From the NCBI RefSeq assembly GCF_003952225.1, contig NZ_CP034437.1, positions 2,848,501-2,912,500 on the forward strand: a DNA stretch of 64,000 bases, written 5' to 3'. A program made the position numbers and the translations under genes. A model generated the notes under the pieces. That model saw only the letters and a list, made by a program, of their open reading frames with translations. It had not been told where the DNA came from and ran no database searches. Source of the DNA: Paenibacillus albus. GTDB lineage: Bacteria; Bacillota; Bacilli; Paenibacillales; Paenibacillaceae. This document shows positions 25,868 through 32,567 of this stretch, one piece after another (position 1 is the first letter of the stretch; each line of letters begins with the position of its first letter).

Positions 25868-26017
25868 TTATTCAAACTTCTCGCCGCGAGCTTGAGCCTT
25901 GCCTCGTTCCAGTCCGGAGCGATATATCTCGGGATTGCTGTATAAAAGCTTTGTCATTTCCGTAAGCGAAAGAATGATGGTCGCTTTCGGCAAGTGTAAT
26001 TCAATCCAGATGGCCAT
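25868..26017 (-). CDS. Small hypothetical protein (49 aa) of the element
   Basis: It starts MAIWIELHLPKATIILSLTE and ends with a basic RGKAQARGEKFE tail. AGAAGG stands before the ATG at 26017. The upstream part of the longer frame (to 26095) lacks a ribosome binding site. Unknown function; it is the last leftward gene before the divergent capsid unit. Confidence 0.5.
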   Translation of the reverse strand: MAIWIELHLPKATIILSLTEMTKLLYSNPEIYRSGLERGKAQARGEKFE

Positions 26018-26085
26018 TATAAAACCTTCTTTCACGGGTAAAATAGGGGTACTCCTAGTGATATTGAATTTCAAGAACATGCGTA

Positions 26086-26118
26086 GAAGGGGCACCGATT
26101 TGCGGCGGTGTCTCTTTT
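26086..26118 (+). terminator. Terminator-like hairpin in the divergent region
   Basis: GGGGCACCG pairs with CGGTGTCTC (one G-U), followed by TTTTATTTTT. Confidence 0.5.
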
Positions 26119-26220
26119 ATTTTTGACTGTGACAGGGCAAAATAAGCCCAAGCCATTTCCTCTTGCCAAGGGCTGGCCTCCTGATTTCGAAACATACTCA
26201 GCAATGTCATAGTCAGTGCA

Positions 26221-26257
26221 AGAAGGGCGCTCACTCACCCGAGGCGCTCTTTTTGTT
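26221..26257 (+). terminator. Terminator-like hairpin in capsid leader
   Basis: AGAAGGGCGC pairs with GCGCTCTTTTT through GC and A-T pairs, then TTTTGTTTTG. It lies 163 bp before the capsid ATG and may gate transcription into it. Confidence 0.6.
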
Positions 26258-26419
26258 TTGTCTAAATATGACCATACTAGAAATGTACAAGCCGAGGCTT
26301 TGCGCACTCATTCATAGAGCCGTTATAGAGGCATTCACTTGTACCGACAGGTTTTAGGCACTCATACCCCCCGTGAGCCGCCATTAGTCGCACCCTATAA
26401 CAAGGAGTGCGAAAGCACC

Positions 26420-27472
26420 ATGACAATTTCAAACGAACAATATCAAGATATTCTTAACGGTTTTAAGAGCATTAATGGCATCGTTGAGGTGCAAAACGCT
26501 CGCATGAAGGACTTCGAGACGAAAGCAGGCCGTCCGGCGTTGTACGGCGCTAGCTCTTCGGAATCCATCGGCGCTCAATTCGTGAAGTCTGACGCGTTTA
26601 AGCGCTATGTCCAATCGGGGCAAAGTGTCTCTGACCTCGTGAACATGAGCCGCAAAGACCTTTTAAGCTCGCTGAGTTCGCGCACGGGCTACCAACCGGA
26701 TATTGTGAGCACGGCAGGCGGTATGCCGCTGACAATCCGTGACCTGATTCCTAGCCGTCCCGTTGACGCGGGTTCGGTAACGTACATGGTTCACACGGCT
26801 ACGACGAACAACGCCGCTTTCGTGCCGGAGAAGGCGCTTAAGCCGGAAAGCACCATGACGCTCGAAGAGAAAACCGCGCAAGTGCTGACGCTGGCCCACT
26901 GGGTAACAGTATCGAACCAAGCGCTGGCCGATCTGAACGGCGTTCAAGCCCTGATCGACAACGAGCTTGTCGCTGGCCTGCGAGGCGTGGAAGAACTCGC
27001 GCTCTTGTTCGGTTCCGGCACAACGGGCAATCTGCAAGGCATCATGAACGCGGGCATTGAAGAAGGCGAAGTGACGACGGGCGCAACAATTGACCGTATT
27101 CGCCGCGCTATTACGCAAGTAGCCATGAACGGCGGCAACCCAAACGGCATCGTCCTCCACCCGTATACGTGGGAAGAGATCGAGCTATCGAAAGACCTTG
27201 AAGGCCGCTATCTCATGATTGAGGCTTCGACAGGGGCGACACAGCGCTTGTTCCGCGTTCCCGTTGTCGTAACGCCTGCTATGACAGAGCCAAGTTTCCT
27301 CGTTGGTGATTTTGGCGGCGCGACGATCTTCGACCGCGAGCAAATCGGCATTCAAGTGTCGGAGCACCACCAAGACTACTTTACGAAGAACTTGCGGGCC
27401 ATTCGGGCCGAGAGCCGCTTGGCCTTCGCTGTACGCCGTCCGAACGTGTTCGTCAAAGGTACAACGATTTAA
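26420..27472 (+). CDS. HK97-fold phage major capsid protein (lone capsid gene)
   Basis: A 350-residue protein of the HK97 gp5 family. A short helical delta-like N-terminus (about 60 residues) is followed by TAGGMPLTIRDLIPSRPVDAGSVTYMVH, FVPEKALKPESTMTLEE, LAHWVTVSNQALAD, a VEELALLFGSGTTGNLQGIM segment and VVVTPAMTEPSFLVGDF, all usual for this fold. The ATG at 26420 has AAGGAG upstream. No prohead protease, portal or large terminase lies beside it, which is abnormal for a prophage structural module. In a satellite, a private capsid protein might remodel helper-phage heads; that is inference. Confidence 0.88.
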   Translation: MTISNEQYQDILNGFKSINGIVEVQNARMKDFETKAGRPALYGASSSESIGAQFVKSDAFKRYVQSGQSVSDLVNMSRKDLLSSLSSRTGYQPDIVSTAGGMPLTIRDLIPSRPVDAGSVTYMVHTATTNNAAFVPEKALKPESTMTLEEKTAQVLTLAHWVTVSNQALADLNGVQALIDNELVAGLRGVEELALLFGSGTTGNLQGIMNAGIEEGEVTTGATIDRIRRAITQVAMNGGNPNGIVLHPYTWEEIELSKDLEGRYLMIEASTGATQRLFRVPVVVTPAMTEPSFLVGDFGGATIFDREQIGIQVSEHHQDYFTKNLRAIRAESRLAFAVRRPNVFVKGTTI

Positions 27473-27478
27473 GGCATT

Positions 27479-27498
27479 GAAGCCCCTACGGGGGCTTC
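27479..27498 (+). terminator. Hairpin between capsid gene and next ORF
   Basis: A perfect 8-bp stem GAAGCCCC-TACG-GGGGCTTC, followed by only two T residues. It may be an mRNA stabiliser or weak terminator. Confidence 0.45.
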
Positions 27499-27521
27499 TT
27501 GACGTTTAAGGGAGTGAGTTT

Positions 27522-27791
27522 ATGTTGAGTGAAATGTTGAAATCGCACATGAAAGAGATGAAGACCGTAAATGCGGAGCTTTATTATTCCATCATGGACG
27601 GCATTATTGACCGTGTCATAGAGATACACGGGCTTAAGTATGAGCCGGAGGCCGGACACTTTACGAGGCCGGAAAATGGCGGTTTTGTCCCGCTGACGAC
27701 GGTGGAGTTCAATAATCTCGTCGAGGCTGAGTTGTGGCGCATTTTCCCGCAGGAGAGCGCGGGCGTTCGCGTGGTGCGGTTCGTGGATTAA
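27522..27791 (+). CDS. Hypothetical protein downstream of the capsid gene
   Basis: An unrecognised 89-residue soluble protein. A helical N-terminus (EMLKSHMKEMKTVNAELYYSIMDGIIDRVIEIHG) precedes a small mixed region ending SAGVRVVRFVD. AAGGGAGTGAG precedes the ATG. It is probably cotranscribed with the capsid gene. Head-decoration, connector or scaffold roles are possible from position only. Confidence 0.6.
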   Translation: MLSEMLKSHMKEMKTVNAELYYSIMDGIIDRVIEIHGLKYEPEAGHFTRPENGGFVPLTTVEFNNLVEAELWRIFPQESAGVRVVRFVD

Positions 27792-27843
27792 AACAAAAAA
27801 GCCCCCGCAGATGAGGTGACGGGAACTTAATTGACGCCCGCGA

Positions 27844-28107
27844 ATGCGAATAAGTGGACGATGTTTAGAGTTTTACAGGATGGACGACGACCCCATTCCA
27901 TTTCCTATTTTCCCCGAGAATAACGATGGCAATTCGTGCAAGGTTAAAGCTGTATGCCTATTAATTGGGGGCGATCTTGTGAAGGTGACAGACGAACAGG
28001 TTCGGAAACTGGGTAAGCTCATTCGGAAAGACCCTGAGACGGCCGCTAGGGCACTTGTAAGGCTTTCGAACGAGCTGGGCTTGTACAACCCACGCCGCGA
28101 GGTGTAA
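27844..28107 (+). CDS. Small hypothetical protein of the element
   Basis: An 87-residue frame with no recognised domain. The second half KVTDEQVRKLGKLIRKDPETAARALVRLSNELGLYN is strongly helical and basic. The start is uncertain: ATG 27844 and ATG 27880 lack good ribosome binding sites, while GTG 27979 has GGGGGC nearby and would give 42 residues covering just the helical part. The same frame continues past its stop for 37 codons and again for 38, so it may be the remains of a longer gene. Confidence 0.45.
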   Translation: MRISGRCLEFYRMDDDPIPFPIFPENNDGNSCKVKAVCLLIGGDLVKVTDEQVRKLGKLIRKDPETAARALVRLSNELGLYNPRREV

Positions 28108-28459
28108 ACGCAGAAAAAACCCCGTACGACCTCAACGCGAGAGGGCTGGGAGCTTTCTTGGAAAGAGATAGCCGTAACCGCCGAAGCGGTCTTGTTCACA
28201 GTGAACGTAAACGGGGGCTGAGTCCTATTTACGGTTCTTATAGCGTTGCCTACTGGCCGCGTTTTAGTCACGGTCGTGCGCTCGGGCGGTGGTGCCGCAG
28301 AACGGGCGGGTGGTCGGGCGGGTACTTATTATGCTTGATGCCTGACGACCATTTCGTGACCAATTTTATGACCTAGTAATGTGTTCATACGAGGTATATT
28401 GGAGTGCATGATAGCACAGTTATTTGAGTGGTAGAATTATGAGGCATATAGCATAAATA
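28108..28459. other. Right end of the element without clear genes
   Basis: No ORF with a ribosome binding site is visible. It contains a hairpin ACCGC-CGAA-GCGGT (28177-28190), a palindrome (28194-28206) and two stop-delimited stretches in the frame of the preceding gene. It is probably degenerate phage sequence. Confidence 0.5.
28194..28206. promoter_or_regulatory. 13-bp palindrome GTTCACAGTGAAC
   Basis: A perfect inverted repeat of 6 bp around one base. It is a dyad typical of small repressor operators, in the non-coding right end of the element. Confidence 0.3.
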
Positions 28460-28582
28460 CTAGGTTTTTAACGAGGTTTTGTTGGAGGTGCGAGCGAGGG
28501 TGATTTTGGTGGAATGTAGTTCAAGGTAAACCTCCTTGTTCATATCGCCTGCTGCAACATCATCGAAAGTCGAGATTACCAT
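28460..28582 (-). CDS. Small ORF spanning the right att repeat
   Basis: ATG at 28582 has GAGGAGG upstream at ideal spacing and encodes 40 residues starting MVISTFDDVAAGDMNKEVY. Its frame crosses the attR-like repeat, so its last part is element sequence. In the rebuilt empty site its first 22 residues would join a short end (LQKWKRCASP) and overlap the TTG start of the CD3324-family gene. It would then be an upstream ORF of that gene. No known family. Confidence 0.45.
   Translation of the reverse strand: MVISTFDDVAAGDMNKEVYLELHSTKITLARTSNKTSLKT
28515..28535. repeat. Right attachment-site core (attR-like)
   Basis: It matches 19707-19727 at 20 of 21 positions, differing only at an A/T in the middle. 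On the minus strand it reads GGAGG then TTTACC then TTGAACTAC, keeping the ribosome binding site and start codon of the target gene. Confidence 0.65.
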
Positions 28583-28621
28583 GTCGTACACCTCCTCTAA
28601 TTGAGATAAAAATAGAAAAAA

Positions 28622-28645
28622 CACGATCACACTGGCGAAATCGTG
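28622..28645 (-). terminator. T-tailed hairpin (attenuator-like) in the stranded leader
   Basis: On the minus strand CACGAT pairs with ATCGTG and is followed by TTTTTTCTATTTTT. It lies immediately after the candidate promoter and before the 40-residue ORF, so it may attenuate that transcript. Confidence 0.5.
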
Positions 28646-28657
28646 CTTCATGCTTAC

Positions 28658-28687
28658 AGTATAATTGAAAACGGTTTAATCCGTCAT
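28658..28687 (-). promoter_or_regulatory. Candidate stranded native promoter of the CD3324-family gene
   Basis: On the minus strand ATGACG, an 18-bp spacer and TATACT; the -10 matches 5 of 6. In the rebuilt empty site it would read through the 40-residue ORF into the CD3324-family gene. Confidence 0.4.
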
Positions 28688-28703
28688 CCTTTTTTTGGTA
28701 GAT

Positions 28704-28727
28704 GAGGGAGGCATCTCAGCCTCCCTC
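28704..28727. repeat. GC-rich perfect hairpin
   Basis: GAGGGAGGC-ATCTCA-GCCTCCCTC is a 9-bp perfect stem with no T tract on either side. It lies between the mini-ORF and the candidate promoter. Confidence 0.5.
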
Positions 28728-28745
28728 TGAAGATGACTTCCGCTG

Positions 28746-28787
28746 TTAGGCGAAAGCCACCTCGTTTTGGTTGATCAATTGGATCAT
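28746..28787 (-). CDS. Putative 13-codon mini-ORF
   Basis: AAAGGAG overlaps an ATG (MIQLINQNEVAFA). A TTG three codons later has a 9-base spacing and gives MINQNEVAFA. It resembles a leader peptide ahead of hairpins; translation is unproven. Confidence 0.2.
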   Translation of the reverse strand: MIQLINQNEVAFA

Positions 28788-29012
28788 CTCCTTTCGCGAA
28801 GATTCGTCGGGCCCGACATCTATATTAAGCCATATCAAGCGAACAACCAGCAAGCGAAAGAACGGCTATAATCATTTGTTACTCTGGCTAATCTCACCAT
28901 TGCACTATTTACCTTGTAAAAATAAGAACAAATGTTTGCTTTATAGGATGAAATGAGTGGATGGCCTATGGTAGAATAATAGAATCGAATAGAAGAGAGA
29001 GGCGGGCAGGTC

Positions 29013-32000
29013 ATGACGCTACGTTTTGTAATCGGCCGCTCAGGCTCAGGGAAGACGCACCATTGTCTAGAAGAGATTAGACAGCAGGTGCTGGCGCAGC
29101 CGGAAGGACCGCCTATCGTTATATTAGTGCCGGAGCAGGCAACATTCCAAACGGAATACGAGCTTCTGAATCATTCGGAGCTTAAAGGCAGCATAAGGGC
29201 GCAAGCGCTCAGCTTCCGGCGTCTGTCATTCCGCATCATGCAGGAGACCGGCGGCACGGCTCTCATTCCAATTAGCGAGAACGGCAAGAACATGCTGCTG
29301 TACAAAATCGTTCATCGTCTCGAGGAGCAGCTGCAGCTGTTCCAAGGCTCACATACGCAGCATGGTTTCATTGAACGGCTGGGCGAGCTGATGACGGAGC
29401 TCAAGCGCTATGGCATCGACGCCACGCAGCTATCGGACTATGCGGTCAATCGGCTCCCGCAGAAGAGCAGTTCGCTGCTGGGGCGCAAGCTGAACGATCT
29501 TCTGAAAATATCCGAGCACCTCGAACAGGAGCTGGAAGGGCTCTATGTCGATGCGGAGGATTATTTGAGCTGGCTCATTCGGGGCTATCATCAAGCGCCG
29601 TCGATGGCCGATACGCAAGTTTGGGTGGATGGATTCCACGGCTTTACCCCGAAAGAATTTGATGCGCTCGCATCACTGATGAAGCATAGCAAAGCGATGA
29701 CGATTACGCTGTGCCTCGATAAGCTCTACGAGCTGGGGGAGCAGCCGCACGAGCTGGATTTGTTCCGTCCGACGGCAGAGACGTATATGAAGCTGAGAGA
29801 TTTAGCCATTGCAAACGGCGTGACGATAGAAGAGCCGCTGTTCTTGGACGGAACGCCGTACCGCTTTCGGGAGAATCCCATGCTGGCGCATGTGGAACGG
29901 AACTACGGAGGACGGGGGAAGCTTACTCTGACTGAAGACGAGCTGCGCCATGGCGGAGTATCGCTTCATGCTGCGGCAGGCCGCAGAGCGGAAATAGAGG
30001 CGGTTGCGAGAGATATCGTGCGCAGAGTGCGTGATGAAGGCGCAAGATACCGCGATCTCGCAGTTATGGTGCGCAATGCGCCGGATTATAACGACTATAT
30101 CAAGGCGGTATTCGCCGATTATGAAATACCGTATTTTCTCGATCAGAAGAACGCAGCGCTGCACCATCCTTTTGTCGAATTCATACGTTCGGCATTGGAG
30201 ATCGCGGTACATGGCTGGAGATTCGAGGCCGTATTCCGCTGCATCAAGACAGAGCTGCTCATTCCGGAGGATGGCAGCTTGACGCGTGAGAGCTTCGACT
30301 TGCTTGAGAATTACGCGCTTGCGACGGGGATGAACGGCAACCGCTGGACGACACTGAGCCAATGGAAGCCATTAACAAGAGACACGCTCGAAGGCGATCC
30401 AATTGGTGCGGGCGAGAAGGAACTGCGCGAGTTCGAGGTTATTATGGCCGCGAGAGAAGCAGTCATACCTGTTATACGAAAGTTTGCGCGCGAGCTTAAG
30501 AAGGCAAGCTCCGTGAGGCAAATGTGTGAGGCAGTGTACCGTCTGTTCATCGCTATCGAAGCGCCGGATCGGCTGGAGCGATGGAGCCGCAAAGCAATTG
30601 CTAACGGCAATCCGCTAAAGGCGAGAGAGCATCGCCAGCTGTGGGACGGCGTGATGGATCTGCTAGATCAGCTGACGGAGATGACAGGAACGGAAGCGAT
30701 GCCGGTAGAGCTGTTCGCAGGCATGGTGGAGACCGGACTTGAGAGCTTGAAGCTCGCATCCGTACCGCCTTCGCTTGACCAAGTATTGATCGGCAGTATG
30801 GACCGAACGCGATCTGGACAAGTGTCGGTTTGTTATTTGCTAGGCGCGAACGACGGAGTCATGCCGCAGCGCATGCAGGAAGACGGCGTGCTGACGGAAG
30901 CCGAGCGCGAGACGCTTGAATACGGTGGTCTTGTCATGGCACCAGGCGTACGCCGGAAGCTGCTCGATGAGCGTTTCATGATCTACGGCTCGTTGACGAC
31001 GCCAAATAAGCATCTTTGGATTAGCTGGCCGTTGGCGGATGAGGAAGGGAAGAGCCTGCATCCATCTGAAGTCATTCGGCATTTGAAGAATCTATTCCCA
31101 GGCTTACAGGAGGAAGGTGTAGCAGGCGAGCCGGTTCCGAGCATGCCAGAGCTCGAGCAGCAAGCCTTCATGGCGCATTCGGAGCGGACGCTGTCTTACC
31201 TGATTACGCAGCTTCGCAGCTGGAAGCACGGCGGCGAGATCGCTCCAATCTGGTGGGAAGCTTACAACTGGTTCGCTGTCCGTCCGCAGTGGCAGGACAA
31301 GCTGCAGCGACTCGTTGCATCGCTCCAATATAGGAATGAAGAAGTAACTCTGTCGAATGAGACAGCGGATTTGCTCTATGGACGGCTGCTTCGCGGCAGC
31401 GTGTCGCGGATGGAACGCTTCGTATCATGTCCGTTTCAGCATTTTGCCATACACGGCTTGCGCCTGAGAGAGAGAGCGCTGTATAAGCTCGCAGCTCCTG
31501 ACATTGGTCAGCTCTTCCATGCTGCGCTGAGCCGGCTTACGGAGTCGCTTGGCGATCAGTTCGGCGCGTACACGCCGGAGCAGCTGCGTCAGCTGTCCGC
31601 TGAAGTCGTTGGAGAGTTGGCCCAGCGCCTGCAATCGCAAATTCTGTACAGCAGCAGCCGTCATCAATATGTGGCGCGCAAGCTGCGCGACATTATTAGC
31701 CAGGCGGCGATTATTCTCGGCGAGCATGCCCGGCGTGCGCAGTTTAAGCCGGTTGGTCTCGAAATCGGCTTCGGTCCGGAAGGGCCGCTGCCTCCGGTTA
31801 CGATTCCGCTGTCGGGCGGAAGAACACTTGAGATGGTCGGCCGAATTGACCGTGTCGATGCTGCCCAGACGACGGACGGCCTACTGCTGCGAGTCATCGA
31901 CTACAAGTCCAGCGCGAAGCAGCTGCGGCTAGAAGAGGTTGCCTATGGGATGGCGCTCCAAATGCTGACGTATCTGGACGTCTTGCTGACGCATGCGCCG

Positions 32001-32567
32001 GAATGGCTCGGTCAGCCAGCCAAGGCGGCTGGTGCACTGTACTTCCATGTGCATAATCCGATGCTGTCTTCATCGAACGGCATGCTGCCGGCGAAGGCGC
32101 AAACGGAAATCTTGAAGCGGTTCAAGCTGAAAGGGCTTGTGCTTGCGGATGAAGAGACCGTTCGAATGATGGATAATTCGCTGGCTACCGGTTATTCCGA
32201 GCTGCTTCCGCTTGCACTCAAGCGCGACGGAGGCTTCTACAGCAGCTCCTCTGTCGTTTCGGATGAGCAGTGGGGAACGCTGCGCAAGTCGGTGCGGGGA
32301 ACGCTGCGCCGAATCGGCGAGCGAATTGCGGGCGGCGACGTATCTATCGCACCATATCGACTTGGCGGGAAGACGCCTTGCCAATTCTGCGCCTATAAGC
32401 CAGTATGCCATTTTGATCCGTTGATAGAAGGCAACTGCTATACGAAGCTAAACAAGCCGGGCAAAGACGAAGTGTGGGGGCTGCTCGCGTCAGCAGACGA
32501 TGAGGAGCATGCGTCCAGCGAGCAACCGGAACAGAATGTGAATGAGAAGGAGGAGCGTGAACAATGA
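29013..32567 (+). CDS. addB: ATP-dependent helicase/nuclease subunit AddB
   Basis: Half of the AddAB double-strand-break resection enzyme; 1184 aa. Walker A GRSGSGKTH is at the N-terminus. A RecB-family nuclease domain lies near residues 940-980 (GRIDRVD, VIDYKSS). Four cysteines of the Fe-S cluster are C806 (RFVSCPFQHF) and C1123, C1126 and C1132 (CQFCAYKPVC), spaced as in Bacillus AddB. The ATG is at 29013. Its stop overlaps addA by ATGA, so the subunits are translationally coupled. Confidence 0.97.
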   Translation: MTLRFVIGRSGSGKTHHCLEEIRQQVLAQPEGPPIVILVPEQATFQTEYELLNHSELKGSIRAQALSFRRLSFRIMQETGGTALIPISENGKNMLLYKIVHRLEEQLQLFQGSHTQHGFIERLGELMTELKRYGIDATQLSDYAVNRLPQKSSSLLGRKLNDLLKISEHLEQELEGLYVDAEDYLSWLIRGYHQAPSMADTQVWVDGFHGFTPKEFDALASLMKHSKAMTITLCLDKLYELGEQPHELDLFRPTAETYMKLRDLAIANGVTIEEPLFLDGTPYRFRENPMLAHVERNYGGRGKLTLTEDELRHGGVSLHAAAGRRAEIEAVARDIVRRVRDEGARYRDLAVMVRNAPDYNDYIKAVFADYEIPYFLDQKNAALHHPFVEFIRSALEIAVHGWRFEAVFRCIKTELLIPEDGSLTRESFDLLENYALATGMNGNRWTTLSQWKPLTRDTLEGDPIGAGEKELREFEVIMAAREAVIPVIRKFARELKKASSVRQMCEAVYRLFIAIEAPDRLERWSRKAIANGNPLKAREHRQLWDGVMDLLDQLTEMTGTEAMPVELFAGMVETGLESLKLASVPPSLDQVLIGSMDRTRSGQVSVCYLLGANDGVMPQRMQEDGVLTEAERETLEYGGLVMAPGVRRKLLDERFMIYGSLTTPNKHLWISWPLADEEGKSLHPSEVIRHLKNLFPGLQEEGVAGEPVPSMPELEQQAFMAHSERTLSYLITQLRSWKHGGEIAPIWWEAYNWFAVRPQWQDKLQRLVASLQYRNEEVTLSNETADLLYGRLLRGSVSRMERFVSCPFQHFAIHGLRLRERALYKLAAPDIGQLFHAALSRLTESLGDQFGAYTPEQLRQLSAEVVGELAQRLQSQILYSSSRHQYVARKLRDIISQAAIILGEHARRAQFKPVGLEIGFGPEGPLPPVTIPLSGGRTLEMVGRIDRVDAAQTTDGLLLRVIDYKSSAKQLRLEEVAYGMALQMLTYLDVLLTHAPEWLGQPAKAAGALYFHVHNPMLSSSNGMLPAKAQTEILKRFKLKGLVLADEETVRMMDNSLATGYSELLPLALKRDGGFYSSSSVVSDEQWGTLRKSVRGTLRRIGERIAGGDVSIAPYRLGGKTPCQFCAYKPVCHFDPLIEGNCYTKLNKPGKDEVWGLLASADDEEHASSEQPEQNVNEKEEREQ

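Larger units (their letters stand above)
26018..26419. other. Divergent intergenic region before the capsid gene (402 bp)
   Basis: It holds two plus-strand terminator-like hairpins (26086-26118 and 26221-26257), the second copy of TTGACTGTGACA (26123-26134), and three loosely repeated G-C-A-(C/T)-TCA words near 26304, 26332 and 26358. No clear sigma-A promoter is seen for the capsid gene. A frame upstream of the capsid ATG from 26339 is open but has no ribosome binding site. Confidence 0.5.
19707..28535. mobile_element. Integrated phage-satellite-like (PICI-like) element, about 8.8 kb
   Basis: It is bounded by 21-bp direct repeats with one mismatch. Inside are a tyrosine integrase, an AlpA/Xis-type HTH protein, a DUF3987 primase/helicase-like protein next to iterons and an AT-rich tract, a TerS-like protein, a lone HK97-type capsid protein and seven small unknowns. 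Leftward genes run from 26017 to 19996 and rightward genes from 26420 to 28107. No large terminase, portal, protease, tail, holin or lysin is present, so it is not a complete prophage. Gene content and size recall phage-inducible chromosomal islands, but no Stl-type master repressor is recognised. A decayed prophage is the alternative. Confidence 0.7.
28583..29012. other. Region between the element and addB (430 bp)
   Basis: On the minus strand it holds a candidate promoter, a T-tailed hairpin, a GC hairpin and a 13-codon mini-ORF, probably the native leader of the CD3324-family gene. The last 200 bp before addB is AT-rich, with no promoter that I can define firmly. Confidence 0.5.

Noticed and set aside
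26071-26357. Short frames on both strands in the divergent region before the capsid gene
   Set aside because: They run through two terminator hairpins and have no ribosome binding sites.
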